The notes below the pieces were generated by a model, which was given only the letters and a program-made list of their open reading frames with translations, was not told the DNA's origin and ran no database searches. 30,632 nt of DNA, taken from Fredericiella sp038205395. GTDB lineage: Bacteria; Chloroflexota; Anaerolineae; Caldilineales; Caldilineaceae. The stretch is from contig JBBRBX010000071.1 of the NCBI GenBank assembly GCA_038205395.1, positions 1-30,632 on the forward strand. The letters run 5' to 3'. A program made the translations under genes and the position numbers. Shown here in pieces: positions 1 through 9,967 of the stretch (the first letter of the stretch is position 1; each line of letters begins with the position of its first letter).

Positions 1-41
1 TACCAGAAGGAGACCATTTCTGCTGGACGCTCGCAGCGACC

Positions 42-133
42 CCAATCTTATGTTTTGTGCCAGGTCGTCGGCCTGCTGCCGCCATCCAGCCCCAAAGCGC
101 CGCTGCGCCTGACACCAATCTTATGTTATGTCC
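42..133. repeat. Imperfect direct repeat pair downstream of modA
   Basis: Two copies of a roughly 20-base motif beginning ccaatcttatgtt lie at 42-61 and 115-133, 73 bases apart. The first 13 bases are identical and the rest is close. They lie in the non-coding stretch after the modA stop codon. A hairpin with 5-bp arms (ccctc/gaggg, 136-151) follows the second copy and is trailed by gattgaaat. A 73-base period would suit a CRISPR repeat-spacer unit, but the hairpin part is not repeated next to the first copy. No array can be claimed within the window. Confidence 0.4.
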
Positions 134-188
134 AACCCTCTCGAACGAGGGATTGAAATCGCTGAGCTACTGGGGTGAACCTCCCCCT

Positions 189-1046
189 CTACCGCTCCAC
201 CCCGATAAACCCGTATTCCTCCAAAATTGCCTGGCCTGCGGGCGATAGGACAAACGCCACAAAGGCGGCGGCGGCGTTGGGTTGGCGGCTGTCCGCCACC
301 GGCGCCAACGGGTAGGTGGCGATGACATTCAGCGCCTCCGGAATTGCAAATTGCTGCACGGCCGGCGCCTGCGCAGGGCCAATATCGGAGCTGTATACCA
401 CGCCCGCGTCCGCTTCCCCTAAGACAACCTTGGTGAGCACCGCACGCACGTTGTCTTCATACGAGACGACATTGGCCAGAACACTTTGGCTGTAGTCCGC
501 GGGAAATTCAGGCGCATCGACAGCCTTGGCCAGAAAATCCAGCGTATACTGCCCCACCGGCACGGCGGCATCGGCCAGAACGAGCTTTATACCCGGCCTG
601 GCCAGGTCCACCAGCGTCTCCAGACGCGCCGGATTGTCCGCCGGCGTCACGACCACCAGCCGGTTGCGCACAAAAGGCTGCACAGATGCAGCGTCAATGC
701 GCCCGCCATCAACGGCAACCTGCATCTGCTTCGTATTGGCCACCGCAAAGACGTCCGCCGGCGCCCCATTCACCAACTGCTGCGCCAACTGCTGTGAGCC
801 GGCAAAGCTGAACGTGACCTGCACGTCCGGATTCTCTGCTGCAAATGCCGCCGCCAGCGCAGAAAAGGCGTCAGTCAGGGACGCCGCCGCCAAAACGACA
901 AGTTCGGTGGACTGGGCGGTGGATGTTGCCGCTGGCCCACTCTCCACCGGTGCGGGGGGCGCCGACGCTGGCGGCGCCGGCGCCGGTGTACAACCTGCGC
1001 CCAGCAACAGTGCCAACAACAAAATCCAGACGCGGCGATGGTGCAT
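189..1046 (-). CDS. modA: Molybdate ABC transporter substrate-binding lipoprotein ModA
   Basis: A 285-residue extracytoplasmic solute-binding protein of the ModA family, which captures molybdate or tungstate for an ABC importer. The chosen ATG at 1046 gives a short basic N-terminus, a hydrophobic core and a lipobox ending LGAGC (Cys19). This predicts a membrane-anchored lipoprotein. The mature part starts, after a Pro/Ala/Ser-rich linker, with the family pattern LVVLAAASLTDAF and goes on to GSQQLAQQL and NGAPADVFA, the residues around the oxyanion pocket. The C-terminal lobe has the expected GEADAGVVYSSD segment. A longer reading from 1109 is unlikely because it starts at about the predicted transcription start and buries the signal peptide. 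AAGGGA lies 6 bases upstream of the chosen start. The permease and ATPase genes are not present and may lie left of the window. Confidence 0.9.
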   Translation of the reverse strand: MHHRRVWILLLALLLGAGCTPAPAPPASAPPAPVESGPAATSTAQSTELVVLAAASLTDAFSALAAAFAAENPDVQVTFSFAGSQQLAQQLVNGAPADVFAVANTKQMQVAVDGGRIDAASVQPFVRNRLVVVTPADNPARLETLVDLARPGIKLVLADAAVPVGQYTLDFLAKAVDAPEFPADYSQSVLANVVSYEDNVRAVLTKVVLGEADAGVVYSSDIGPAQAPAVQQFAIPEALNVIATYPLAPVADSRQPNAAAAFVAFVLSPAGQAILEEYGFIGVER

Positions 1047-1117
1047 ACAATTCCCTTTCTCAACCGACATGGAAGATGTGTGAATGACTACATTGGGGAT
1101 AAACATCACTCGCCAAC

Positions 1118-1147
1118 ACTATACGCGCCGCCCCCTACGATTGACAA
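1118..1147 (-). promoter_or_regulatory. Predicted sigma70-type promoter of modA
   Basis: On the minus strand TTGTCA (1142-1147) and TATAGT (1118-1123) are separated by 18 bases. Transcription would begin near 1111 and leave a leader of about 65 bases before the modA ATG at 1046. The -35 box overlaps the inverted repeat at 1145-1162, so a protein bound there could block this promoter. Confidence 0.55.
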
Positions 1148-1162
1148 ATTCCCACAAATTTG
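1145..1162. promoter_or_regulatory. Candidate operator: inverted repeat between divergent promoters
   Basis: Perfect 6-bp inverted repeat CAAATT-(6)-AATTTG. It sits on the -35 box of the leftward modA promoter and just left of the -35 box of the rightward promoter at 1169. The position fits a site for a regulator that controls both directions. I cannot name the regulator. Confidence 0.4.
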
Positions 1163-1168
1163 CCGCTG

Positions 1169-1196
1169 TTGACAATCCGCCACCCCGTGCTATGCT
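1169..1196 (+). promoter_or_regulatory. Predicted sigma70-type promoter for the 1206-5758 genes
   Basis: A perfect TTGACA (1169-1174) and TATGCT (1191-1196) are separated by 16 bases. Transcription would begin near 1203, at the start of the anti-sigma kinase remnant. It could continue through the DUF1990-like gene, nadE and the flavoprotein gene, which follow on the same strand with short gaps or overlaps. Confidence 0.55.
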
Positions 1197-1205
1197 ACGA
1201 GTCGG

Positions 1206-1456
1206 ATGGTTGCGGGTCAGGCCGTTCAAGTCGCGGCGTCAAGAGATGCCCTGCGCGTGCGCATCATCGACCAGGGCCGGGATCGCACCATCCCCGCCAC
1301 GACCACACCCAACATCGCCGCCTAGCTGGCCGGTCAGCAGCCCCCGCGCGGCTGGGATCTTTTTATGATTCGCGCGCTGGTTGATGAATCGAACGCACCT
1401 CCGACGATGCCCGGCACACCATCGAGCTAATGATGAAGCGGCGCAAGGAGAACTGA
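1206..1456 (+). pseudogene. Decayed RsbW-like anti-sigma factor kinase (HATPase_c), C-terminal remnant
   Basis: Translation from 1206 gives a segment around ALRVRIIDQGRD and IPATTTPNIAA. A TAG at 1323 follows, and the same frame then continues with LAGQQPPRGW and LFMIRALVDE. After about 1393 the homology moves to another frame, with TSDDARHTIELMMKRR ending at TGA 1454-1456. Together these match the C-terminal half of GHKL-type RsbW/SpoIIAB serine kinases: the DQG nucleotide-binding motif, the PRGWGLFLIRxLVDE signature and the terminal HTIELxM strand. The N-terminal half with the N-box is missing. One in-frame stop and one frameshift therefore make a pseudogene. Its reading ends one base before the ATG of the next gene, whose AAGGAG ribosome site lies inside the remnant. 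This suggests the two were once translated as one operon. Confidence 0.7.
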
Positions 1457-2239
1457 ATGCAAGAAGAAGAGCAACCGGCCCCAGCCGAGAAAGAACCCCA
1501 CGACGAAGCCATGGAGCGTGCGCTCGCATCCAACTGGGCCAAACCCGTGGATCATATCGAAACCGATGAGGTGCCACCCGGCGCCACCAACCTCAATGTT
1601 GAGGGGCGCGACGTGGTCAACCCTACGCGCGGCTTTGGCAGGCTGTGGCGGCGCACCTATCGCGTGCGGCTCAGGGGTATACAAGCCACCCCCGCTATGG
1701 TGATGGCTTATTGGAAGGAACACTTCCCGGAATTTCAGCCGCACGAGAACCGCTTCCGCCCGACCAGCGGCGGCGTTGCCCCTGGCGAGCTGGTTTTTAT
1801 TGACACGCAGTTGCTCAGCGCGCCCGGCATCGGCAACCTCACCCCTATGGCCAGCGGTGTCATGGTGATCTATGCCGACGACGAGTCATTTACGGTTATG
1901 ACGCCGGAAGGCTTTCCGGTTTCCGGCTGGAACACCTTCAGCGTCTATGAAGATAAGGGCGACCTGGTGGCCCAGGTGCAGTGCCTTGAGCGTGCTACTG
2001 ACCCTATCTACGAGTTCGGCTATCGCTTTATGGGCGGCGAGCGCAAACAGGACGCCACCTGGAAACATGTCCTGCGGTCGCTGGCCACACGCTATGGCAT
2101 TGATGCGGAAGCGGAAGCCACCAAAGTATGCATTGACAGCAGCCTGCAGTGGCGCAACGTGGGCAATGTATGGAACAATGCCTTCATACGCACCACACTA
2201 TATAAGGCCACAACGCCGCTGCGCCGGTTGGTGCGTTGA
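1457..2239 (+). CDS. DUF1990/SRPBCC-like protein of unknown function
   Basis: A 260-residue soluble protein with no signal peptide or membrane segment. AAGGAG six bases before the ATG supports the start. The first 40 residues are acidic and charged and probably disordered. The remainder holds a strand-rich region with PGELVFIDTQL, SGVMVIYADDESFTVMTPEG and a tail rich in aromatic and basic residues. The layout (a lipid- or ligand-binding fold with a late strand reading FGYRFMGG) resembles DUF1990 or polyketide-cyclase-like proteins. This is a weak family guess and no catalytic residues can be assigned. It directly follows an RsbW-like remnant and precedes nadE by 40 bases on the same strand. 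Confidence 0.7.
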   Translation: MQEEEQPAPAEKEPHDEAMERALASNWAKPVDHIETDEVPPGATNLNVEGRDVVNPTRGFGRLWRRTYRVRLRGIQATPAMVMAYWKEHFPEFQPHENRFRPTSGGVAPGELVFIDTQLLSAPGIGNLTPMASGVMVIYADDESFTVMTPEGFPVSGWNTFSVYEDKGDLVAQVQCLERATDPIYEFGYRFMGGERKQDATWKHVLRSLATRYGIDAEAEATKVCIDSSLQWRNVGNVWNNAFIRTTLYKATTPLRRLVR

Positions 2240-2279
2240 TGCATTTTTCCACCAACAACGGATACGGTGATTTTTCTTT

Positions 2280-4309
<2,030 letters not shown>

Positions 4310-4313
<4 letters not shown>

Positions 4314-5758
4314 GCCGCCCTGATACCGGCCGCGCAGATACGGGTCGCTATGATGCCGTAATCATCGGCTCCGGCCCCAACGGTCTGGCGGCGGCCATTA
4401 CGCTCGCCCAGGCGGGCCGGCAGGTGCTGGTGATCGAAGGCCGCGAAAGTATTGGCGGCGGCACGCGTACGGCGGAACTGACCCTGCCCGGTTTTCAGCA
4501 TGATGTCTGCTCCGCCATTCACCCGTTGGGCGTGATGTCACCGTTCTTGCGTGGGCTGCCGCTGGCCGACTATGGGCTGGAGTGGCTCTTTCCGGAAGTG
4601 TCGCTGGCGCACCCGCTGGATGGCGGGCGCGCCGTGGCGGTGACCAAATCGGTGGATGAGACCGCAGCCGGTTTGGGCCGCGACGAAAAAGCGTACCGCC
4701 GGCTGATCGGACCCATTGCCCGTGACTGGCAGGCAGTGGTTGCCGATATGATGGGGCCGCTGCGCATCCCGCGCCATCCCTGGCTCTACATCCAAAATGC
4801 GCTGCCCTTCCTGCTGCCCGCCACCTGGGTGGCGCGCATGGCCTTCCGCGACGAAGCGGCGCGTGCAGTGTTTGCCGGTATGGCAGGCCATTCGATGCTG
4901 CCGCTCAACCGGTTTGCAACGGGCGCATTCGGCATGTTGTTGACGATGAGCGCCCATGCCGCCGGCTGGCCCGTCGCCCGCGGCGGCTCACAGACGATCA
5001 GCACTGCACTGGCCGATTATTTGCGCACGCTGGGCGGCGAAATTCAGTGCGGTTGGGAGGTCAAGACGCTGGCCGAACTGCCGCCCGCCGCCGCCTATCT
5101 GTTCGACACCGCGCCGAAAGGACTGCTCCAGATCGCAGGCGACCAGATGCCGGCAGGCTACCGCCGCCAACTGCAGAACTATCGTTACAACCAGGGCGTA
5201 TTCAAGATGGATTGGGCGCTGTCGGAGCCAATCCCTTGGCAGGCGGAAGCCTGCCGGCGCACGGCGACACTGCACCTGGGCGGCACGCTGGAGGAGATCG
5301 CCGCCTCCGAGTCGGATGTCTGGCACGGCAAGCTGCCCACGAACCCTTATGTCCTGCTGGCACAGCAAAGTGTGATCGACCCGTCGCGTGCGCCGCAAGG
5401 CAAGCAGACCGTCTGGGCCTACTGCCATGCTCCCGCCAACTCCACCGCCGACCTGACGGATGTAATCGAGCGCCAGGTCGAACGCTTTGCGCCCGGTTTC
5501 CGCGACACCATCCTTGCGCGCGCCACAAGCAACAGCGTCGAGATGGAGCGCTACAACCCCAACTATGTGGGGGGCGACATCAACGCCGGTGTGCAGGATC
5601 TGCTGCAGCAGTACACGCGCCCGGCGCTGAGTATTACCCCCTACCGCACGCCTGTGCCCAACGTCTATATCTGTTCCTCCGCCACGCCACCCGGCGGCGG
5701 CGTGCACGGCCTCTGCGGCTACTTTGCCGCCCAGACCGTTCTCAAAGATCAGCCATAA
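4310..5758 (+). CDS. FAD-dependent oxidoreductase, phytoene desaturase (CrtI)/PYROXD2-like
   Basis: A 482-residue flavoprotein of the amine oxidase/phytoene dehydrogenase superfamily. The dinucleotide-binding signature VIIGSGPNGLAAA (about 17-29) is followed by a terminal VLVIEGRESIGGGTRT, typical of CrtI-like enzymes. The C-terminus has the second FAD-contact region (VYICSSATPPGGGVHGLCGY). Nearby genes include no phytoene synthase or other carotenoid enzyme, so a carotenoid role is not supported. The NAD(P)/FAD oxidoreductase subgroup related to PYROXD2 is equally possible. It overlaps nadE by 4 bases and faces the GH32 gene tail to tail with a 37-base gap. Confidence 0.88.
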
Positions 5759-5795
5759 ACGCCTTCACCGCCGCCACTGCCGCGCGCCGAAGGGA

Positions 5796-7223
5796 CTACG
5801 CGCTGTGCGATGCAGCGATCCAGCCGCCCAGGGCGCTGAATGTGGCGCTGCCTTCGCTGACAAAAAGTCCCAGCTTACCGGTGGGGTGGTCATAGCCCCG
5901 CATACAGAGCGCCACCGCGCCATCCACATAGGCGACAAACGCGCTTCCATCCAACAGCAGCTTGACATGGACGATACGGTCCGCAGCCGGCTGCCACGGG
6001 CGTTCCAGCATAAAGGGCTGGTCGCCGGGTCGCGGCCAGCGGTCAAAGACGACCCGCCGCCGCTCCGGTTCAAAACGAAGCTGATAGTAGGAGTTCAACT
6101 GCTCATCGCTGCGCAGCAAAAGGCCAAACCCGCGCGTGGCGGCGGCAAATTCGATGGTTGCCTGCACCAGGTTGGGTTCTTCTGCCGCCTCGATCGCAAA
6201 CCAAGCAAAATGGTCGGCTGCATCCAGCACAACTGTTGAACCGTCCTGCCGCCAACCGCGGCTGCGCCGACTCACCTGTAGAGCGACAGGCCGGCTGAAC
6301 TGGACAAGCAGAGAAAGCGGCGGCGCAACGGCGAGGGCGCCGTCCTCCTGCTGCAGCAGTTCATGCACAACCAAGTTGCCACCCCACTGCCAGCCGCCTG
6401 TATCCGCTTCGTCCACCCGGCTCGGAAGCCAGCCGAAGACATAGCGGTGGTCGCCATCTGCGGCGGTTTTCGCGGCATAAAAGGCGCGGCCATCAAAGGC
6501 ATCGTTGTCGGGGGCAAGCCACGGCCCCGCCAGCGAGCGGCTCATGCGGTAATGGGTAAGCATGCGTTCGGAAAAGGTGGAGTAGACCAGATACCACCAA
6601 TCGCCCATACGGAACAGGTCGGGGCACTCGTGCGTAAAATATAAACCCGGCGACCACAGCGGCTCACGCAACTGCCAACTACACAGATCCGGCGAGGCCA
6701 TCACTGCGGTGCAGCCGCGCCGATTGTCTGGCCCTTCCTTCGTGCGCGCCGCCAGCAGCATCCAATACTCGCCGGCTTCCTCGTTCCAGAAGACAAACGG
6801 GTCGCGCCAATCATGTGGTTCATAGTGATCCGGATCGGCAAACAGGATGGGATTAGCCGGGTCTTTGCGCCAATGGATGAGATCAAGGCTGGTGGCGTGC
6901 ATAATAGCCTGCTCCGGCAGCCCGCGGGCGCGCAGGTGCGGGTTATGGCCGGTGTAGAAAATATGAAACAGCCCCTCTTTTTCCAACACGCAGCCGGTGA
7001 ACACATACAGATCCTGTTCCTCCACCGTCCCGCGCGGCAGTGCCTCCCCATGATCCGTAAACGTAACAAAATCTTGGGTGGAGAGGTGAAACCAGGGCGT
7101 ACCTTCACCGGACAAGGCGGGGTTGCGGTAGTCCTTGAGGTAGAACAGATGATAGGTTCCTTGCCAATAAAAAGGATTAAAATCTGCCGCCCAGCCATCA
7201 GACGGTTTGTAAAACAGAGACAT
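5796..7223 (-). CDS. GH32-family glycoside hydrolase (beta-fructosidase/invertase-like)
   Basis: A 475-residue protein without a signal peptide, so probably cytoplasmic. The N-terminal five-bladed propeller carries three GH32 hallmarks. The first is an Asp nucleophile in WAADFNPFYW (Asp14), equivalent to the NDPNG block. The others are the RDP triad (140-142) and the acid/base Glu in HECPDLF (Glu199). The C-terminal half is a beta-sandwich with GFGLLLRSDEQLNSYYQLRF and ends in GKLGLFVSEGSATFS, as in the GH32 C-terminal module. The first block departs from the classic NDPNG, so the true substrate could be something other than sucrose or fructan. Its start is 24 bases downstream of the hisS stop, which suggests co-transcription. 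Confidence 0.83.
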   Translation of the reverse strand: MSLFYKPSDGWAADFNPFYWQGTYHLFYLKDYRNPALSGEGTPWFHLSTQDFVTFTDHGEALPRGTVEEQDLYVFTGCVLEKEGLFHIFYTGHNPHLRARGLPEQAIMHATSLDLIHWRKDPANPILFADPDHYEPHDWRDPFVFWNEEAGEYWMLLAARTKEGPDNRRGCTAVMASPDLCSWQLREPLWSPGLYFTHECPDLFRMGDWWYLVYSTFSERMLTHYRMSRSLAGPWLAPDNDAFDGRAFYAAKTAADGDHRYVFGWLPSRVDEADTGGWQWGGNLVVHELLQQEDGALAVAPPLSLLVQFSRPVALQVSRRSRGWRQDGSTVVLDAADHFAWFAIEAAEEPNLVQATIEFAAATRGFGLLLRSDEQLNSYYQLRFEPERRRVVFDRWPRPGDQPFMLERPWQPAADRIVHVKLLLDGSAFVAYVDGAVALCMRGYDHPTGKLGLFVSEGSATFSALGGWIAASHSA

Positions 7224-7247
7224 ACCGAGTCCTTCCGCTGCGACTGC

Positions 7248-8615
7248 CTACACCCTCTCAGCCAGCCAATCAGCCACTGCATCCGTCGCCAGATCCATCT
7301 GCTCACCGCTGGTCAAATCTTTGACTGCCACCACACCCGCTTCCACCTCACGCGGACTGATCAGGGCGGCATAGCGTATGCCGCGCTCTTCAGCGTATTT
7401 GAACTGTTTTCCGAAGCGATCCTGGTCGGGATAGAGATCCACCCGCAGACCCGCCGCACGCAGTTGCGTTGCCAGCCGGAAGGCGGCGTTGGCAGTCGCC
7501 TCGTCATACTGTGTGACCAGCACCTGCGGCTGGCCGGCCAGGCGCAGCGGGAACATGGCGCGCTCTTCCATGATCAGCAGGATACGCTCCAACCCTAGAC
7601 TGAAGCCACAGGCGGGGATGGCCTGCCCAGAGAACATGCCCACTAGATCGTCATAGCGTCCGCCGCCGCCGCCCGACCCGCTCAGGCCGGGAAATTCGAT
7701 CTCAAAGATTGGCCCCGTGTAATAGCTCAGCCCGCGCGCCAGGTACGGGTCCACACGCAGATAGTCCGCCGCCGGGCCGCCCGCGCTGTAGCGCAGCACG
7801 CTTTGCAGCTCGGCCACGCCCTGCGCCCCCGCCGCACTGCCGCCCAGCCGGTCGGTCAGCCAGGCCAACGCCTCGTCATTGGCGGCAGGCGCTGCTTCCA
7901 ACATCGCCATCAGCCGCTCCGCTGCCTCGGCGCCAATCCCGCGTTCGGCCAACTCGCGCTGAACCCCCTCGCGACCGATCTTGTCCAGCTTGTCGATGGC
8001 GACCAGCGCGTCGCCCTCCTGCGCCGGCGGCACGCCTGCCGTCTCCATCAGCCCGCGCAGGATGCCGCGATGGTTGAGGCGCAGGGTAAAGCTTTCCCGC
8101 CCATGAAAGCCCAGCTCCTCCAGCACCTGCGCGCCGGCGGCCAGCACCTCAGCCTCGACCATCTGGCTTTTGGAGCCGACAATATCCACATCGCACTGGT
8201 AGAACTCGCGATAGCGCCCTTTGGCGGGACGGTCGGCGCGGAAGACGGGCTGAATCTGGTAGCGCTTAAAATAGCGCGGCAGTTTGCTGCGGTGCTCCGC
8301 CATCACACGCGCCAGCGGCACCGTCAGGTCATAGCGCAGCCCGGCGTCGGCCACCGTATTCTCCGTCGGCTGCTGCGCCAGCGCCTTGTCCAGCTTATCG
8401 CCGCGTTTGAGCACGCGAAAGATCAACTGGTCGCCCTCATCGCCGTATTTGCCCAGCAGTGTACTCAACCGTTCCATCACCGGCGTCTCCAGCGGCTCAA
8501 AGCCGTACTGCTGGTACACACGCTGGATCACGCCTACCACATAATTGCGCCGCAGCACATCAAGCGGCAAAAAATCGCGCATACCGCTTAACGGCTCGGT
8601 GTTGACCTTGGCCAT
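7248..8615 (-). CDS. hisS: Histidyl-tRNA synthetase
   Basis: A 455-residue class II aminoacyl-tRNA synthetase that charges tRNA-His. The N-terminus (SGMRDFLP) is typical, motif 2 is FRADRPAKGRYREFYQ (125-140), and motif 3 is ACGFSLGLERILLI (about 335-347). The histidine-specific HisA loop reads RGLSYYTGPIFE, with Ser297 where many bacterial enzymes have Asp. That variant, and a length somewhat above the usual 420-430, point to the longer HisRS type. The last 95 residues are the anticodon-binding domain. AGGGGA lies 7 bases before the ATG. It is the second gene of the ald-hisS-GH32 series on the minus strand, 62 bases after ald. Confidence 0.95.
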   Translation of the reverse strand: MAKVNTEPLSGMRDFLPLDVLRRNYVVGVIQRVYQQYGFEPLETPVMERLSTLLGKYGDEGDQLIFRVLKRGDKLDKALAQQPTENTVADAGLRYDLTVPLARVMAEHRSKLPRYFKRYQIQPVFRADRPAKGRYREFYQCDVDIVGSKSQMVEAEVLAAGAQVLEELGFHGRESFTLRLNHRGILRGLMETAGVPPAQEGDALVAIDKLDKIGREGVQRELAERGIGAEAAERLMAMLEAAPAANDEALAWLTDRLGGSAAGAQGVAELQSVLRYSAGGPAADYLRVDPYLARGLSYYTGPIFEIEFPGLSGSGGGGGRYDDLVGMFSGQAIPACGFSLGLERILLIMEERAMFPLRLAGQPQVLVTQYDEATANAAFRLATQLRAAGLRVDLYPDQDRFGKQFKYAEERGIRYAALISPREVEAGVVAVKDLTSGEQMDLATDAVADWLAERV

Positions 8616-8677
8616 GCCTGATTCCCCTGCCTTTATTGTGTCGTTAATTCATTACAAGCCGGAGCGCACCACTCAAA

Positions 8678-9805
8678 CTAAATTACGCCGATCGCGCCTC
8701 TTAATGCCGCGTCCGGCTCGACATAGGGCAGCCCAAAAGCGTCCGCCACCGCATTGTGCGTGATCTGCCCGCGATAGGTGTTCAGCCCAGACAGCAGCAC
8801 CTTGTTCTTATGCAGCGCTGCCAACCCTTCGTTGGCCAGCAGCAGCACAAAAGGCATCGTCTGGTTGTTGAGGGCGAAGGTGCTCGTGCGCGGCACTGCC
8901 CCCGGCATGTTCGCCACGCAATAGTGCACGACGCCCTCCACGATATAGGTCGGGTTGCTGTGGGTGGTCGGTCTGGTCGTCTCGATACAACCACCTTGAT
9001 CCACCGCCACATCCACGATCACAGCGCCCTCGCGCATTTTGGCCAGCATGGCGCGCGTCACCAGATGCGGCGCCCGCCCGCCGGGAATCAGCACGGCACC
9101 AATGACAAGATCGGCGTTGTAAACGATTTCTTCAATGTTGTACTCGTTGCTGGTGCGTGTGCCCAGCCGCCCATGATAGATGTCTTCCAGATAGACCAGC
9201 CGATCATGGTTGACGTCGAGCACCGTCACCGACGCACCCATACCGATGGCCACCTTGGCCGCGTTGCCGCCCACCGAGCCGCCGCCCAAGATGGCGACAC
9301 TGGCTGGAGCCACGCCCGGCACGCCGCCCATCAGGATGCCGCGCCCGCCCTGTGGCCGCTCCAGGTAGAACGCGCCCACCTGTGTTGCCATGCGCCCCGC
9401 CACTTCACTCATCGGCTGCAGCAGCGGCAGACGGCCATCGGCCATCTGCACCGTTTCGTAGGCGATGGCGATCACGCGCTTGTCCAGCAGTTCCTGCGTA
9501 AGCTTGCGGTCCGCCGCCAGATGCAGATAAGTGAACAACAGCAAATCTTCGCGCAGAAAATGATACTCAGCGGCAATCGGCTCCTTGACCTTGACCACCA
9601 ACTGCGCGTCCCACGCTGCGGCCGCCTCGCTGACGATTTCGGCGTCAGCGTCCCGATACTCGTCATCCGTAATGGAGCTGCCAAGTCCCGCCCCGCTTTC
9701 GACCAATACCCGATGACCGCGCCGCGTCAACACTTTGACTGCGCCGGCCGTCAATCCGACCCGGCTTTCGTTGTCCTTTACTTCCTTGGGGAGTCCGATA
9801 ATCAT
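8678..9805 (-). CDS. ald: Alanine dehydrogenase
   Basis: A 375-residue NAD-dependent enzyme that interconverts L-alanine and pyruvate plus ammonia (EC 1.4.1.1). The N-terminal block MIIGLPKEVKDNESRVGLTA is diagnostic. The catalytic residues sit at the family positions: Arg15, Lys74 (VVKVKEP) and His95 (TYLHLAADR). The Rossmann segment is AILGGGSVGGNAAK, followed by VTVLDVNHDRL. The length matches the family. AAGGAG is 9 bases upstream of the ATG at 9805. It is transcribed away from sppA across a 162-base divergent gap in which I saw no clear promoter. Confidence 0.96.
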   Translation of the reverse strand: MIIGLPKEVKDNESRVGLTAGAVKVLTRRGHRVLVESGAGLGSSITDDEYRDADAEIVSEAAAAWDAQLVVKVKEPIAAEYHFLREDLLLFTYLHLAADRKLTQELLDKRVIAIAYETVQMADGRLPLLQPMSEVAGRMATQVGAFYLERPQGGRGILMGGVPGVAPASVAILGGGSVGGNAAKVAIGMGASVTVLDVNHDRLVYLEDIYHGRLGTRTSNEYNIEEIVYNADLVIGAVLIPGGRAPHLVTRAMLAKMREGAVIVDVAVDQGGCIETTRPTTHSNPTYIVEGVVHYCVANMPGAVPRTSTFALNNQTMPFVLLLANEGLAALHKNKVLLSGLNTYRGQITHNAVADAFGLPYVEPDAALRGAIGVI

Positions 9806-9967
9806 GGCCAGTCGCTCCTTGGTAATATGCCGGTGGAAATGGGTTGCCGTTACGCCAGTTTACATCAGGGGCAGGCGTTCTGTGAAGTAGCTGCCCCGGC
9901 CACGCCACAACCTCTTAAGCCATCCGCAGGTTTGCCAAGCGCCCGCTTTCTAGGGACAATGTTCTCT

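Noticed and set aside
1047..1109. Longer modA start at 1109
   Set aside because: It would put 21 residues before the signal peptide and begins at about the predicted transcription start.
8756..9967. Long open frame on the plus strand upstream of sppA, giving a 1002-residue reading
   Set aside because: This part is exactly antisense to ald, which has all family residues. The Gln/His/Arg-rich translation resembles no protein. High GC leaves few stops in this frame.
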